Notes: a model not told the origin generated them from the letters alone. DNA of 64,000 bases from Chryseobacterium luquanense (GCF_026460945.1 NZ_JAOVZV010000016.1:1-64000), one strand, 5' to 3'. Shown: positions 16,547 through 25,749, counted from the first letter of the stretch. Made by a program: numbers and translations.

Positions 16547-17242
16547 ATGTTAGAAATTCTTTATCGAGACGAACATCTTATTGCCATTAATAAACCCAGC
16601 GGATTATTGGTTCATAAATCTTTCTATTCCGGAGAAGCAGATACATATGCGATTCAGGAGCTGAGAAAGCAAATTGGGCAGAAAGTTTATCCTGTACATC
16701 GATTAGACCGAAAAACTTCCGGCGTTTTGTTGTTTACTTTAGATAAAGAAACTTTGAGAATGATGAGCAAACAGTTTGCATCGCGGGAAGTCGAAAAGAA
16801 ATACATCGCCATTCTCCGGGGCTGGGCGAAAGAAGAAGAAACAATTGATTATGACTTAGTGAACGAAAATGAAGTAAAGCAAAATGCAGTCACCTATTAT
16901 CACCGTCTGCAGACTTCGGAAATAGATCTGCCTTTTTTAAAGCATCAGACTTCGAGATATTGTCTGGTAGAAGCCATTCCTGAAACGGGAAGATTTCATC
17001 AGTTGAGAAAACATTTTAAACATATTCTGCATCCTATTTTAGGTTGTAGAAAACATGGATGCAACAAACAAAATAAATTATGGCTTCAGGCATTTGAGAT
17101 CAATAAAATGACACTTCATGCCCATCAGTTAATTTTTAATCATCCTGTTTCTAATGAAAAAATTGTGGTCAGTGCGACTATCGACGACGAATTCAAAAGG
17201 GTAGGAGATATTTTGAATTTTGATTTGAGTGCGTATTTGTAA
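16547..17242 (+). CDS. truC: tRNA pseudouridine(65) synthase TruC-like
   Basis: 231 aa of the RluA/TruC family. The catalytic motif HRLDRKTSGVLL contains Asp54, and substrate-binding blocks ETGRFHQLRKHF and GCRKHGCNKQNKLWLQAF follow. The short length and the absence of an S4 domain fit TruC, which isomerises U65 in tRNA, rather than RluA/C/D. It is cytoplasmic and probably in an operon with the DUF4177 gene. Confidence 0.9.
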   Translation: MLEILYRDEHLIAINKPSGLLVHKSFYSGEADTYAIQELRKQIGQKVYPVHRLDRKTSGVLLFTLDKETLRMMSKQFASREVEKKYIAILRGWAKEEETIDYDLVNENEVKQNAVTYYHRLQTSEIDLPFLKHQTSRYCLVEAIPETGRFHQLRKHFKHILHPILGCRKHGCNKQNKLWLQAFEINKMTLHAHQLIFNHPVSNEKIVVSATIDDEFKRVGDILNFDLSAYL

Positions 17243-17251
17243 TTGTAAAAA

Positions 17252-17366
17252 GAATTTCGTCAGTTCGAGTGTTTTTCGTAATGAAATGGAGAAAAATGTA
17301 TCGAGAACTTGGTACAAAATTCTCGATATACTCCGCTTTGCTACGTTACTCGAGGTGACGAAATTC
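17252..17366. repeat. Composite dispersed inverted repeat
   Basis: Outer arms GAATTTCGTCAGTTCGAGTG (17252-17271) and TTACTCGAGGTGACGAAATTC are nearly complementary. An inner stem TATCGAGAA (17299-17307) pairs with TTCTCGATA (17320-17328). I recognise the TCTCGATA...GACGAAATTC type as an intergenic repeat of Chryseobacterium. The rest of 17243-17627 holds only a TATTTTTG -7 box (17605-17612) for pyrD. Confidence 0.75.
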
Positions 17367-17627
17367 AGAATAAAGCTTCCTCAAATCAAACTGTTGATTG
17401 ATATTTGCTTCTTAAAATTTTAAAAAATTAAATGAAATCTCCGCATTAAAAAAGTTCTCACTGATTTTATGAGTTAAGCAGATTTTAATTCTATTCGTTG
17501 TGTTCATTAATGAAGAAAATTGTGGAATTGGTATTTTTAAAATACGAATAATCTTTATTTAAATAAAATATCATACATCAAAAACCCATTCAATTTAAAA
17601 TGAGTATTTTTGTAAAACTTTTTTTCA

Positions 17628-18665
17628 ATGTACAAATCGCTTATCCGCCCCATTCTTTTCAAATTTGATCCTGAAGAAGTTCATCACTTTACTTTTTCGA
17701 TGCTCAAAAATTTCGCGTTCTTAACAAAATTATTCCTTCCAAAACCAATTGTCGACAAACGTCTTGAAAGAGAAGTTTTCGGACTGAAATTTAAAAATCC
17801 AGTTGGCTTAGCGGCAGGTTTCGATAAAAATGCGGTTTTATTCAACGAATTAGGCGACTTAGGATTCGGATTTGTAGAAATCGGGACGGTAACACCGAAA
17901 GCACAGGCTGGAAACCCCAAGAAAAGACTCTTCCGTCTCATCGATGATGGCGGAATCATCAACAGAATGGGTTTCAACAATGACGGTTTGGAAGCAGCGA
18001 TTGAAAAACTGAAAGGCAACAAAGGAAAAATCATCATCGGCGGAAACATCGGAAAAAATACCAACACAACGCCTGAAAACTACACACAAGATTATCTCGA
18101 CTGTTTTGAAGGTCTGCATCCTTACGTAGATTATTTTGTTCTTAATGTAAGCTGTCCCAACGTGGGAAGCCACGCTAAACTGGAAGATGTGGAATATCTG
18201 AGAGAGCTGATTACTGCCGTTAAAGAAATTAATCAAACTAAACCGACCCAAAAACCAATTCTTTTAAAAATCGCTCCTGATTTAAACAATCAACAGCTCG
18301 ACGAAATTATCGAGCTCATCGCAGATACAAAAATCGACGGGATTGTCGTTTCAAATACATCAGTAAACAGAGAAGGTCTGAAAACTTCACCTGAAGTTTT
18401 AGCAGAAATCGGAAACGGTGGTTTGAGCGGAAAACCTATTCGTGAGCGAAGCACAAAAATGATCAAGTATCTTTCAGAAAAAAGCAACCGCGCGTTCCCA
18501 ATTATCGGAGTCGGCGGAATTCACTCTGCAAAAGATGCGATTGAAAAACTGAATGCCGGAGCGAGCTTGGTTCAATTGTACACAGGATTTATTTATGAAG
18601 GACCGCAGTTAATCAACGATATTAATCAGGAAATTTTAACGAGAGCAAGTAGAATTTCTAAATAA
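17628..18665 (+). CDS. pyrD: Dihydroorotate dehydrogenase, class 2-like (quinone)
   Basis: 345 aa. It oxidises dihydroorotate to orotate in pyrimidine synthesis. Length and the N-terminal helical extension (residues 1-45, [17 protein letters not shown]) fit the membrane-associated class 2 enzymes. FMN-binding blocks are [10 protein letters not shown] (60-69) and [11 protein letters not shown]. The catalytic-base position reads NVSCPN with Cys176, where textbook class 2 enzymes have Ser and class 1 have Cys; this is notable. Monocistronic, with a terminator at 18687-18717. Confidence 0.95.
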   Translation: MYKSLIRPILFKFDPEEVHHFTFSMLKNFAFLTKLFLPKPIVDKRLEREVFGLKFKNPVGLAAGFDKNAVLFNELGDLGFGFVEIGTVTPKAQAGNPKKRLFRLIDDGGIINRMGFNNDGLEAAIEKLKGNKGKIIIGGNIGKNTNTTPENYTQDYLDCFEGLHPYVDYFVLNVSCPNVGSHAKLEDVEYLRELITAVKEINQTKPTQKPILLKIAPDLNNQQLDEIIELIADTKIDGIVVSNTSVNREGLKTSPEVLAEIGNGGLSGKPIRERSTKMIKYLSEKSNRAFPIIGVGGIHSAKDAIEKLNAGASLVQLYTGFIYEGPQLINDINQEILTRASRISK

Positions 18666-18686
18666 TTAAAATATTAAAAAAGTACG

Positions 18687-18717
18687 AAAGCAAAATCGAT
18701 GAGGTTTTGCTTTTTTT
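18687..18717 (+). terminator. Terminator after pyrD
   Basis: AAAGCAAAA (18687-18695), a 9-nt loop, then TTTTGCTTTTTTT (18705-18717). Confidence 0.8.
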
Positions 18718-18726
18718 GTTATAAAA

Positions 18727-18758
18727 TATCTCGCAGATATAACAGATAAAGCAGATTT
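18727..18758 (+). repeat. Dispersed 'TCTCGCAGAT..GCAGATTT' repeat, copy 1
   Basis: TATCTCGCAGATATAACAGA followed by TAAAGCAGATTT. The minus strand of 21721-21754 carries the same pattern (TCTCGCAGATTTGGCGGATA, then ACGCAGATT). It is probably a common intergenic repeat of this lineage. Confidence 0.55.
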
Positions 18759-18800
18759 ATTAAGAACTTTATCTGCAAAATTTGTGTAAGTGATTTAGTT

Positions 18801-20045
18801 TTAAAGAAAAAAATGCGAAATCGTATAAATAATCAAACCCACCAATCCTCCTACCAAAGTTCCGTTAACACGGATAAATTGTAAATCTTTTCCTACTTCC
18901 AGTTCCAGCTTTTGGCTCAATTCTTTCCCTTGCCAATTTCCAACTGTGGAGCTGATTAGAGTGGAAGCTTGATGTGTATTTCGTAAAATATATTTGTAAG
19001 CCGTAACCCTCACCCAATTATCAATTTTATTCTGAAGATTTTCATCAGTTTTTAGGTTTTGAGAAAATTCATTCAGATTTTTTGATAGGTAAGTTTTTAA
19101 AGTAGAATCATAATTTTGAAGTTCTTCCATCAAAGTTTTTTTAATAGAAGTCCAGATATCGGTTGAATATTCTGCTAATTTATCGTTCTTTAAAAGATCG
19201 TTTTTAATAGTTTTAAATTCATCATTCCATTTCGGATCTTCTTTTAAATCGTTTGAAAATTCATAAATTTTTTTCGTAATTAAATCCCGAATTTCATGGT
19301 TTGGATTTTCTTCCACTTCTTTAAAAAAATCGGCCAGTCCGCTTGATATTTTATCGGCAATTTTATTATCTACGAACGACGGAATAAAAGTATAACTGCC
19401 TTTTTTTACCCTTTCCTGAATCATATCATCATTTTCAACAATATAATCTTTGATCTGTTTTGAAAGATTGGTGATGATTTTTTGATGATCATTTTTGTCT
19501 AAAAGATAGATGATTCCATTTCCGAGAATGCCATTGAGTTTAATATTATCGGTCATTTCCGATACTTTTTTGCTGATAAACAGACTTACTTCCAAATCGT
19601 CAAGCTTATTTAAAATATCTAAAATAATATCCGACAGATTTTTAATTAAAGTCTCTTGATTTTTATCTTTTCCAAGCCATTCTCCGACAAAACCAGAGAT
19701 TTTTAGTTTTTGAATATATGGACGAATATTTTCAGGCGAAAGAAAATTAGAAACCACAAAATTTCCCAAATTATCACCCAATTTTTGCTTACTGTTTTCA
19801 ATCAAATTGGTATGTGGAATTGGCAAACCAAGAGGATGACGGAAAAGCGCTGTCACAGCAAACCAATCTGCCAAAGCTCCGACCATTGCCGCTTCTGAAA
19901 ATGCCCGAACATAGCCAACCCAATGTGATTCGTGAGTTTTTTGAAGAATAGTAGTTATAATAAAAATAATAGCCATCAAAACAAAAAGTCCTGTGGCAAA
20001 AGCTTTATATTTTCTGAGCTGTTTTCGTTTGTCTTCGTCATTCAT
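18801..20045 (-). CDS. DUF445 family membrane protein
   Basis: 414 aa from the ATG at 20045 (MNDEDKRKQLRKYKAFATG); an in-frame upstream ATG at 20162 adds 39 residues unlike the family. There is an N-terminal membrane helix (about 14-34), then AMVGALADWFAVTALFRHPLG, typical of DUF445/YjiN proteins, a long charged helical region (about 90-380) and a C-terminal membrane helix with GTLVGGLVGLIIY. The topology suggests both ends in the inner membrane with the helical part outside. The function is unknown. Confidence 0.88.
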   Translation of the reverse strand: MNDEDKRKQLRKYKAFATGLFVLMAIIFIITTILQKTHESHWVGYVRAFSEAAMVGALADWFAVTALFRHPLGLPIPHTNLIENSKQKLGDNLGNFVVSNFLSPENIRPYIQKLKISGFVGEWLGKDKNQETLIKNLSDIILDILNKLDDLEVSLFISKKVSEMTDNIKLNGILGNGIIYLLDKNDHQKIITNLSKQIKDYIVENDDMIQERVKKGSYTFIPSFVDNKIADKISSGLADFFKEVEENPNHEIRDLITKKIYEFSNDLKEDPKWNDEFKTIKNDLLKNDKLAEYSTDIWTSIKKTLMEELQNYDSTLKTYLSKNLNEFSQNLKTDENLQNKIDNWVRVTAYKYILRNTHQASTLISSTVGNWQGKELSQKLELEVGKDLQFIRVNGTLVGGLVGLIIYTISHFFL

Positions 20046-20262
20046 ATTCTCAAATTTACTAAATTTGGTTGTAATTCTTTTACCACAAAAGTCACAAAGA
20101 TGTATTTGAAATTTTAAGTTAGATCTAAAATATATATAAGAAGAAAAATCAAAGGTTTTCAAAAACTAGTGTACTCTTTTTATATATTGAAAATTTAACT
20201 TGTTAATCTATTGTATTTAAATCTTTTGTGGCTAAATTAAAATGTTAATTTAAAATAATCTT

Positions 20263-20706
20263 ATGCAAAACGAAGCAAAAAACAATCCATATTACTCAAG
20301 AACTGAAACTGCGAAATTAAACATTTCCAATGACGAATGGTTCAAAATTTTATCTCCCGATTTATATGCAATTGCGAGGGAAGCGGCCACAGAAAGACCT
20401 TTTACGGGAACATACAATGAGTTTGACGAATTAGGAGAATATTACTGTGCGGTTTGTGGAAATCATCTTTTCCGTTCCAATCAAAAATTTACGAGCAGTT
20501 GTGGCTGGCCAAGTTTTTTTGAAGCCGATAAAAATGGAGTAGGATATAACCGGGATTCTTCTCACGGAATGGAAAGAATTGAAGTTGTTTGCAAACGTTG
20601 TGATTCTCATTTGGGTCATGTTTTTAATGACGGACCGGCTCCGACGGGCACTCGATATTGTATGAATTCTATAAGTTTAGAGTTCGTTCCTGATTCTGAA
20701 AAGTAA
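20263..20706 (+). CDS. msrB: Peptide-methionine (R)-S-oxide reductase
   Basis: 147 aa. It reduces methionine-R-sulfoxide in proteins. Zinc cysteines are seen as CAVC (62, 65) and CKRC (110, 113). The catalytic Cys133 lies in RYCMNS, preceded by GHVFNDGPAPTG. There is no signal peptide, so it is cytoplasmic, and no fused MsrA. Monocistronic. Confidence 0.96.
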   Translation: MQNEAKNNPYYSRTETAKLNISNDEWFKILSPDLYAIAREAATERPFTGTYNEFDELGEYYCAVCGNHLFRSNQKFTSSCGWPSFFEADKNGVGYNRDSSHGMERIEVVCKRCDSHLGHVFNDGPAPTGTRYCMNSISLEFVPDSEK

Positions 20707-20817
20707 AAGATATGAGTTAAAGTTTCTTAAATTGCGTTAAACTTTTTCGGATTTAACTGATTGATAATTATGATTTTATAAATTTGTACCCGCAATTTTA
20801 ATTTAACATAATATTTA

Positions 20818-21579
20818 ATGAAAGGATTTTATAGCTTATTAGGCATTGTGTACATGGTAACAACCTCGTTTTATCTTTCTCCTGAAAAGGTTGAGGTAAC
20901 AAAGGAAAAATCAAACACAAAAAAAATAGAAACTGCAGTTGAAATTAAATCTGAAAAAAGCACAAATAAAATGAGTTCTTCCGAAGAACTTTACAATTCT
21001 ATACTATTTGAAAGTGACCACAAGCTAAACTTTGATGTTTTTTCTAAGGCAATTTTAGGTTTTGCTAATCTTAAAAAAGCAGGAAAATTAGACGAAAGTG
21101 CACATTTATTAACAATCTGTGATTTCTCAATGTCATCCAATACAAAAAGACTTTGGGTAATCGATATGAATGAGAAAAAAGTACTTTTCAATTCTTTGGT
21201 TGCTCACGGAAAGAATACGGGTGAAGAGTTTGCTACAAATTTTTCTAACACAGAAAGTTCACTACAAAGCAGCATGGGTTTTTACATAACAGAGTCTACT
21301 TACAATGGTGATAACGGATATTCTTTAAAACTTTTGGGAATGGATAAAGGCTTCAACGATGCTGCTTATAAAAGAGCAGTGGTAATGCATGGAGCAGATT
21401 ATGTGAGTGAAGAATTTGCTGCAGCTCACAAAAGAATCGGAAGAAGTTGGGGTTGCCCGGCAATTCCGAGATCGTTAACAGAACCGATTATCAATACAAT
21501 AAAAGGAAAGAATTGTCTCTTTATCTATTATCCAGATGAAAATTATCTTTCATCATCGGAGTGGTTAAGAGAAGCATAA
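20818..21579 (+). CDS. L,D-transpeptidase-like murein protein (YkuD_2 type)
   Basis: 253 aa with an N-terminal membrane/signal segment (MKGFYSLLGIVYMVTTSFYL), then a Lys/Glu-rich linker (22-50) and a catalytic domain of the YkuD_2 family. VVMHGADYV (His191) and RSWGCPAIP (Cys213) are the catalytic His and Cys. It is predicted to act on peptidoglycan in the periplasm. A TAAATTTG -7 box is at 20779-20786. Followed by a strong terminator. Confidence 0.87.
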   Translation: MKGFYSLLGIVYMVTTSFYLSPEKVEVTKEKSNTKKIETAVEIKSEKSTNKMSSSEELYNSILFESDHKLNFDVFSKAILGFANLKKAGKLDESAHLLTICDFSMSSNTKRLWVIDMNEKKVLFNSLVAHGKNTGEEFATNFSNTESSLQSSMGFYITESTYNGDNGYSLKLLGMDKGFNDAAYKRAVVMHGADYVSEEFAAAHKRIGRSWGCPAIPRSLTEPIINTIKGKNCLFIYYPDENYLSSSEWLREA

Positions 21580-21582
21580 AAC

Positions 21583-21611
21583 AAAAGCAGTCAAATTTTG
21601 ACTGCTTTTTT
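21583..21611 (+). terminator. Terminator after the L,D-transpeptidase gene
   Basis: AAAAGCAGTC (21583-21592) pairs with GACTGCTTTT beginning at 21600, and a T-run follows. Confidence 0.88.
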
Positions 21612-21720
21612 ATTTAAAGTTAAACATCTTATGTACCACGCCGAATCTAAAGATTTCTAACGAAGAGAATATTATTTTTCTCGTAATTTCAACTCAACTT
21701 AGAAGATGTTTGTACAAAAT

Positions 21721-21754
21721 AATCTGCGTTATCCGCCAAATCTGCGAGAGATTA
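21721..21754 (-). repeat. Dispersed 'TCTCGCAGAT..GCAGATT' repeat, copy 2
   Basis: Plus strand AATCTGCGTTATCCGCCAAA then TCTGCGAGAGATTA. It is the reverse-complement counterpart of 18727-18758 and lies just past the fabF stop. Confidence 0.5.
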
Positions 21755-21763
21755 TCTTAAAGG

Positions 21764-23005
21764 TTAAGAAAACTTCTTAAAGACCAAGGTAGCATTATGC
21801 CCCCCAAAACCAAATGCGTTGCTTAAAGCAAAATTGATATTTTTCTCTTTTGCTTCTCCGAAAATAATATTCACGTCTTTCGGAATGTTTTCGTCGATAT
21901 TGTGAAGATTGATTGTGGGTGGAATAATTCCTTTTTCAATAGCTTTAATAGAAAGAATTGCTTCTGCCGCTCCGGCTGCTCCTAATAAATGACCTGTCAT
22001 CGATTTCGTAGCACTTAAATCCAGGTTTTTACTTCCTTTAAATAATTTGCTGATTCCTTTTAATTCAACCAAGTCTCCAAGTGGAGTAGATGTGGCGTGC
22101 GGATTTATATAATCGATGTCTTCTACGTTGGCTCCAGCTTCATTTAATGCCAATTGCATTGCTTTTATAGCTCCAACTCCATCTGGATGAGGTGCAGTCA
22201 TGTGATATGCATCGGCTGTCATTGCCGCTCCTGCTAATTCTGCATAGATTTTTGCGCCTCTTGCTTTTGCGTGTTCATATTCTTCCAAAACCAAAGCTCC
22301 TGCTCCTTCTCCCATTACAAAACCGTCTCGATCTGCATCATAAGGTCGACTTGCCGTCGCAAAATCATCATTTCTTGTAGACATTGCTTTCATTACAGAA
22401 AATCCTCCAACAGAAGCCGGAGTAATTGCAGCTTCTGAACCGCCACTAATAATCACTTTTGCTTTTCCTAAACGAATATAATTAAAAGCATCCATCAAAG
22501 CGGTATTTCCGGTTGCACAAGCTGAAATAGTTGTGTAATTGATTCCTTGAAGTCCAAACTTCATTGAAATCATTCCTGAAGCCATGTTTGCAATGAATTT
22601 AGGAACGAAAAACGGATTAAATCTTGGATTTTCGTCGTTTGCTGCAAAATTCATTACTTCACTTTCGAAAGTCCACATTCCGCCTTGTCCGGTTCCCCAA
22701 ATTACACCTGTATCAAAAGGATCCATCTTATCAAGCTCCAATCCTGAATCTTGTAAAGCCTCTGCAGATGAATACATCGCATATTGAGAAAACAAATCGC
22801 TTCTCTTTATTTCATTGTGATTTAAATAAACTTTAGGATCAAAGTTTTTAACTTCACATGCGAAATTCAGTTTAAATTTTTCGGTATTAAAATGAGTGAT
22901 TTTATTGGCTCCGCTCACTCCATTGATGCTGTTTTGCCAGAATTCTTCTACATTGTTTCCCAAAGGCGTTACTGCGCCCAATCCTGTAATGACAACTCTT
23001 TTCAT
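21764..23005 (-). CDS. fabF: Beta-ketoacyl-ACP synthase II
   Basis: 413 aa. It condenses malonyl-ACP with acyl-ACP in fatty-acid elongation. The Cys-His-His triad is visible: TISACATGN (Cys163), NPHATSTP, and KSMTGHLLGAAGA. The GFGGHNATLVFKK end is typical of FabF. Unlike the usual flavobacterial acpP-fabF-rnc order, no acpP or rnc flanks it, so this may be an additional KAS II copy; that is inference. It is followed on the same strand by no close gene. Confidence 0.93.
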   Translation of the reverse strand: MKRVVITGLGAVTPLGNNVEEFWQNSINGVSGANKITHFNTEKFKLNFACEVKNFDPKVYLNHNEIKRSDLFSQYAMYSSAEALQDSGLELDKMDPFDTGVIWGTGQGGMWTFESEVMNFAANDENPRFNPFFVPKFIANMASGMISMKFGLQGINYTTISACATGNTALMDAFNYIRLGKAKVIISGGSEAAITPASVGGFSVMKAMSTRNDDFATASRPYDADRDGFVMGEGAGALVLEEYEHAKARGAKIYAELAGAAMTADAYHMTAPHPDGVGAIKAMQLALNEAGANVEDIDYINPHATSTPLGDLVELKGISKLFKGSKNLDLSATKSMTGHLLGAAGAAEAILSIKAIEKGIIPPTINLHNIDENIPKDVNIIFGEAKEKNINFALSNAFGFGGHNATLVFKKFS

Positions 23006-23077
23006 ATATAAATCTTGAATTTATTTACCATTGAATTACAAAAAGTTAGTATAAAATTTTGCAAATAATGATTCATA

Positions 23078-23503
23078 CTAGTTATTAATTTTAAATAAAT
23101 TTGAGGTTCCTCTTGCAATAAGTCTTGTTTTATCTGCATTCCAGACTTCGCACTGTGCATTCACAAATTGCTTTCCTCTTTTGATGATTTTCGTTTCTGC
23201 TACAATATTATCATTTTCTTTTGCAGTTGAAAAATAATCGATGCTATTATTTACGGTTACGATGAAGGTTTTTTCGTTTAAAGAAAACATTGTTGCACCA
23301 ATAACGTCATCGATAATTGCTGCCGTAACTCCGCCATGAAGATTTCCCATCGGATTCAGCCATTCTTCTCTTACGGTATATTGAAATTCAATTTGGCCTT
23401 CTTCTGCAGAAATTACAACTGGATTTAGCCATTTCATAAAAGGAGAAGGCGATTCGGTGAATTCTTTTCCGATAAAAGTTTTAAGTATTTGTAATTTATC
23501 CAT
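23078..23503 (-). CDS. PaaI-type hotdog thioesterase
   Basis: 141 aa with the hotdog-fold signature EWLNPMGNLHGGVTAAIIDD, typical of PaaI/YbgC-like acyl-CoA thioesterases. It should hydrolyse an acyl- or aryl-CoA; the substrate is not readable. It starts 5 bp after the TetR regulator ends on the same strand, so the two form an operon and the thioesterase is likely under control of that regulator. Confidence 0.85.
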   Translation of the reverse strand: MDKLQILKTFIGKEFTESPSPFMKWLNPVVISAEEGQIEFQYTVREEWLNPMGNLHGGVTAAIIDDVIGATMFSLNEKTFIVTVNNSIDYFSTAKENDNIVAETKIIKRGKQFVNAQCEVWNADKTRLIARGTSNLFKINN

Positions 23504-23508
23504 AATGA

Positions 23509-24114
23509 TTATGAGATACTTTGTTTGATTTCTTTGTTGATAAGTCCGGTAATTCGGTCTAAAGCAAGATTTAAATATTTTTCATCACCCATTGTTTTAG
23601 ACAATAAAATTCCACCTTCGATAAGGATAATGAAGAGTGATGCATATTGTTCGGAGTTTAGTTCTTTCTTAAATTCGTTATTTTGCTGACCGTATTTGAT
23701 GATTTCTGAAATCGTTTTTGTCCAGTCTTCAAAAGATAATTTCACTTGATTTTTTAATTCCGGAAATGTATCATCAGATTCTGTTGCAGCATTCATCATG
23801 GGACAACCTCCACGTTCAAAAACAAATTGCCAGTTTTTTCTGTAAAAAGAAACAAAAGCATGCAGTTTATCCGACATTGTAGAAAATTCTTCACTGAATG
23901 ATTTAGACAAATTCTTTTTAAGAATCCCAGAATTGTATTTGTAGACTTCAATGGCAACCTGATCTTTATTTTCAAAATTTCCGTAGATGCTTCCTTTAGT
24001 TAAACCTGTAGCTTCGGTAATGTCAGATAAAGACGTAGAAATGTAGCCTTTGGTATTAAACAAAGTTGCTGTTTTCTCGATAATAAATTGTTTTGTCTTT
24101 TCTGCTTTTGACAT
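23509..24114 (-). CDS. TetR/AcrR family transcriptional regulator
   Basis: 201 aa from the ATG at 24114 (MSKAEKTKQFIIEKTA); an upstream ATG at 24135 would overlap the -7 box. The N-terminal helix-turn-helix (ITEATGLTKGSIYGNFENKD) is canonical, and the C-terminal ligand domain contains FERGGCPMMNAA. A perfect palindromic operator covers the promoter region at 24140-24171. It probably represses itself and the downstream thioesterase. The inducer is unknown, perhaps an acyl-CoA or aromatic compound given its partner. Confidence 0.92.
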   Translation of the reverse strand: MSKAEKTKQFIIEKTATLFNTKGYISTSLSDITEATGLTKGSIYGNFENKDQVAIEVYKYNSGILKKNLSKSFSEEFSTMSDKLHAFVSFYRKNWQFVFERGGCPMMNAATESDDTFPELKNQVKLSFEDWTKTISEIIKYGQQNNEFKKELNSEQYASLFIILIEGGILLSKTMGDEKYLNLALDRITGLINKEIKQSIS

Positions 24115-24139
24115 TTTTATCAAATTCTGATACAAAGAT

Positions 24140-24171
24140 AAACAAAATATACCAATCGGTATATTTTGTTT
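24140..24171. promoter_or_regulatory. TetR-type operator overlapping the regulator's promoter
   Basis: AAACAAAATATACC (24140-24153) and GGTATATTTTGTTT (24158-24171) are perfect 14-bp inverted arms around AATC. The minus-strand -7 box TATCTTTG (24140-24133) abuts it, 19 bp before the regulator's ATG. Its position fits autorepression. Confidence 0.85.
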
Positions 24172-24250
24172 TGGAATTTAATTGATTGAGCTTAAAACAA
24201 ATCATTTTGAAAAAGTTTTGGCTAAAGCGAATCGAATTTTTATAAAAAAA

Positions 24251-24268
24251 AACGGGCTAAAGCCCGTT
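24251..24268. repeat. Short dispersed hairpin AACGGGC-TAAA-GCCCGTT
   Basis: A perfect 7-bp stem with 4-nt loop, followed by CCTATTGA. I recall this string as a recurrent intergenic element in Chryseobacterium. It lies in the 200-bp gap between the TetR and OsmC genes. Confidence 0.6.
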
Positions 24269-24346
24269 CCTATTGATGAAATTTTAAGAAATTTCATTTA
24301 TAATAAAGAACTTAACATTCTTTATCAAATAATCTTTAAGTATTTA

Positions 24347-24766
24347 TTAGTTAGCCAAAGTAGCATTCAAAGTAATCTCAAAGTTGAAAGCTGCACTTAC
24401 AGGGCAACCTTCTTCTGCGATTTTAGCATATTTTTGAAAATCCTCTTCTGAAATTCCCGGAACTTTTGCAGTTAAAGTCAATTCAGATTTTGTAATTTTT
24501 CCTACACTTGGGTCTAAAGTGATTACAGATTTTGTAGTCAGTTCTTCCGGTGTAAAACCCGCTTGAGTCAACTCTGCGCTTAGTTTCATTGTAAAACATC
24601 CTGCATGAGCTGCAGCTAATAATTCTTCAGGATTTGTTCCTACTCCTTCTTCAAAACGGCTGCTGAAAGAATATTGAGTTTGATTCAATGTTGTACTTTG
24701 AGTGGTAATGTGACCTTTTCCTTCTTTTACTGTTCCGTTCCAAACGGCTGTTGCGTTACGTTTCAT
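24347..24766 (-). CDS. OsmC-family protein
   Basis: 139 aa. Family features are FEEGVGTNPEELLAAAHAGC with the first redox Cys and EEGCPVSAA with the second. These proteins reduce organic hydroperoxides using paired cysteines, and the spacing fits OsmC/YhfA-like members. Cytoplasmic. Single gene on the minus strand; no regulator of the OhrR type is adjacent. Confidence 0.9.
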   Translation of the reverse strand: MKRNATAVWNGTVKEGKGHITTQSTTLNQTQYSFSSRFEEGVGTNPEELLAAAHAGCFTMKLSAELTQAGFTPEELTTKSVITLDPSVGKITKSELTLTAKVPGISEEDFQKYAKIAEEGCPVSAAFNFEITLNATLAN

Positions 24767-24853
24767 AATGTTTTGATTTTTTGTTGTTATTATTGTTATT
24801 TTGATGAGACAAAGATATATCAGATATTATTCCAAATAAATAGATAAAGAGAC

Positions 24854-25720
24854 TTAAATATTGTACTTTTTTCCCGAACTATAAGTTTTTTTGAAATTTG
24901 CAGGTGTGCTTCCAATTTTATTCGTGAAAAGTCTGTTGAAATAAGCCGGATCTTCATAACCCAAATCGTAGGCAATTTCTTTTACAGACTTATCTGTGTA
25001 AAATAAAAGTCTTTTGGCTTCCAATAAAATTCTGTTGATAATGAATTGATTCGGAGATTCAAGATTTAAATGTTTGAATTTATGGGTTAAAGTTTTCGGG
25101 GAGAGATGAAGAAAATCTGCGTAATCAGCGACATTATGTTTTTCTCTGAAATGAATTTCCAAATGTCTGCTGAAATCTCTGAAAATATCCAGCTCATTGC
25201 TCAGAATTTTTATTTCATCATTATCCAGATTTTGTTTTTTCCACTTTCTGGTTGCTCGAATGATGATTTGTTTTACATAGGTTCTAATCATTTCTTCAGC
25301 TGAAGAATCTTTAAATTCAAGCTCATCCTGTATACTTTGATATAGTTTTTTAATGATAGCATTTTCATTTTCATCAAGTTCTACAAAAGGAATCTCAAAA
25401 ACATTATGGAAAAGCAATCCGTCACATGCAACTTCTTTATCATGAATCTGAATGCAGTAAAAATCACGGTTATAATACAGTAGAATACCTTCTTCTATTC
25501 CTTTTTCAACTTTTAAATGCTGATTTGTCAGGAAGAATAAAGTGGGTTTGGTTGTTTTAAAATGATTGAAATCTACAAAAAGTTCATAACCAGCGGGAAT
25601 GAAAAATACCTTGATGTCATAGCGAAATTTATTTCCGTTAATTGTTTCCAGATTGTGTTCTGAAAACTTTTCTAAACCCAATTTCTTATAATTATCTTCG
25701 AAAATAAGCGGTTGTGACAT
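24854..25720 (-). CDS. AraC-family transcriptional regulator
   Basis: 288 aa. The N-terminal region (1-150) is a cupin-like sensor domain. The C-terminal two helix-turn-helix motifs include VADYADFLHLSPKTLTHKFK and SVKEIAYDLGYEDPAYFNRL, ending FTNKIGSTPANFKKTY, the standard AraC signature. The target is unknown. It is downstream of the TonB receptor gene on the same strand but separated from it by a terminator. Confidence 0.92.
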   Translation of the reverse strand: MSQPLIFEDNYKKLGLEKFSEHNLETINGNKFRYDIKVFFIPAGYELFVDFNHFKTTKPTLFFLTNQHLKVEKGIEEGILLYYNRDFYCIQIHDKEVACDGLLFHNVFEIPFVELDENENAIIKKLYQSIQDELEFKDSSAEEMIRTYVKQIIIRATRKWKKQNLDNDEIKILSNELDIFRDFSRHLEIHFREKHNVADYADFLHLSPKTLTHKFKHLNLESPNQFIINRILLEAKRLLFYTDKSVKEIAYDLGYEDPAYFNRLFTNKIGSTPANFKKTYSSGKKYNI

Positions 25721-25749
25721 TCATTTACTTTAAATTTAAAGATACAAAA

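Noticed and set aside
17229..17423. Open frame across the composite inverted repeat
   Set aside because: It reads through an intergenic repeat, with no similarity to known proteins.
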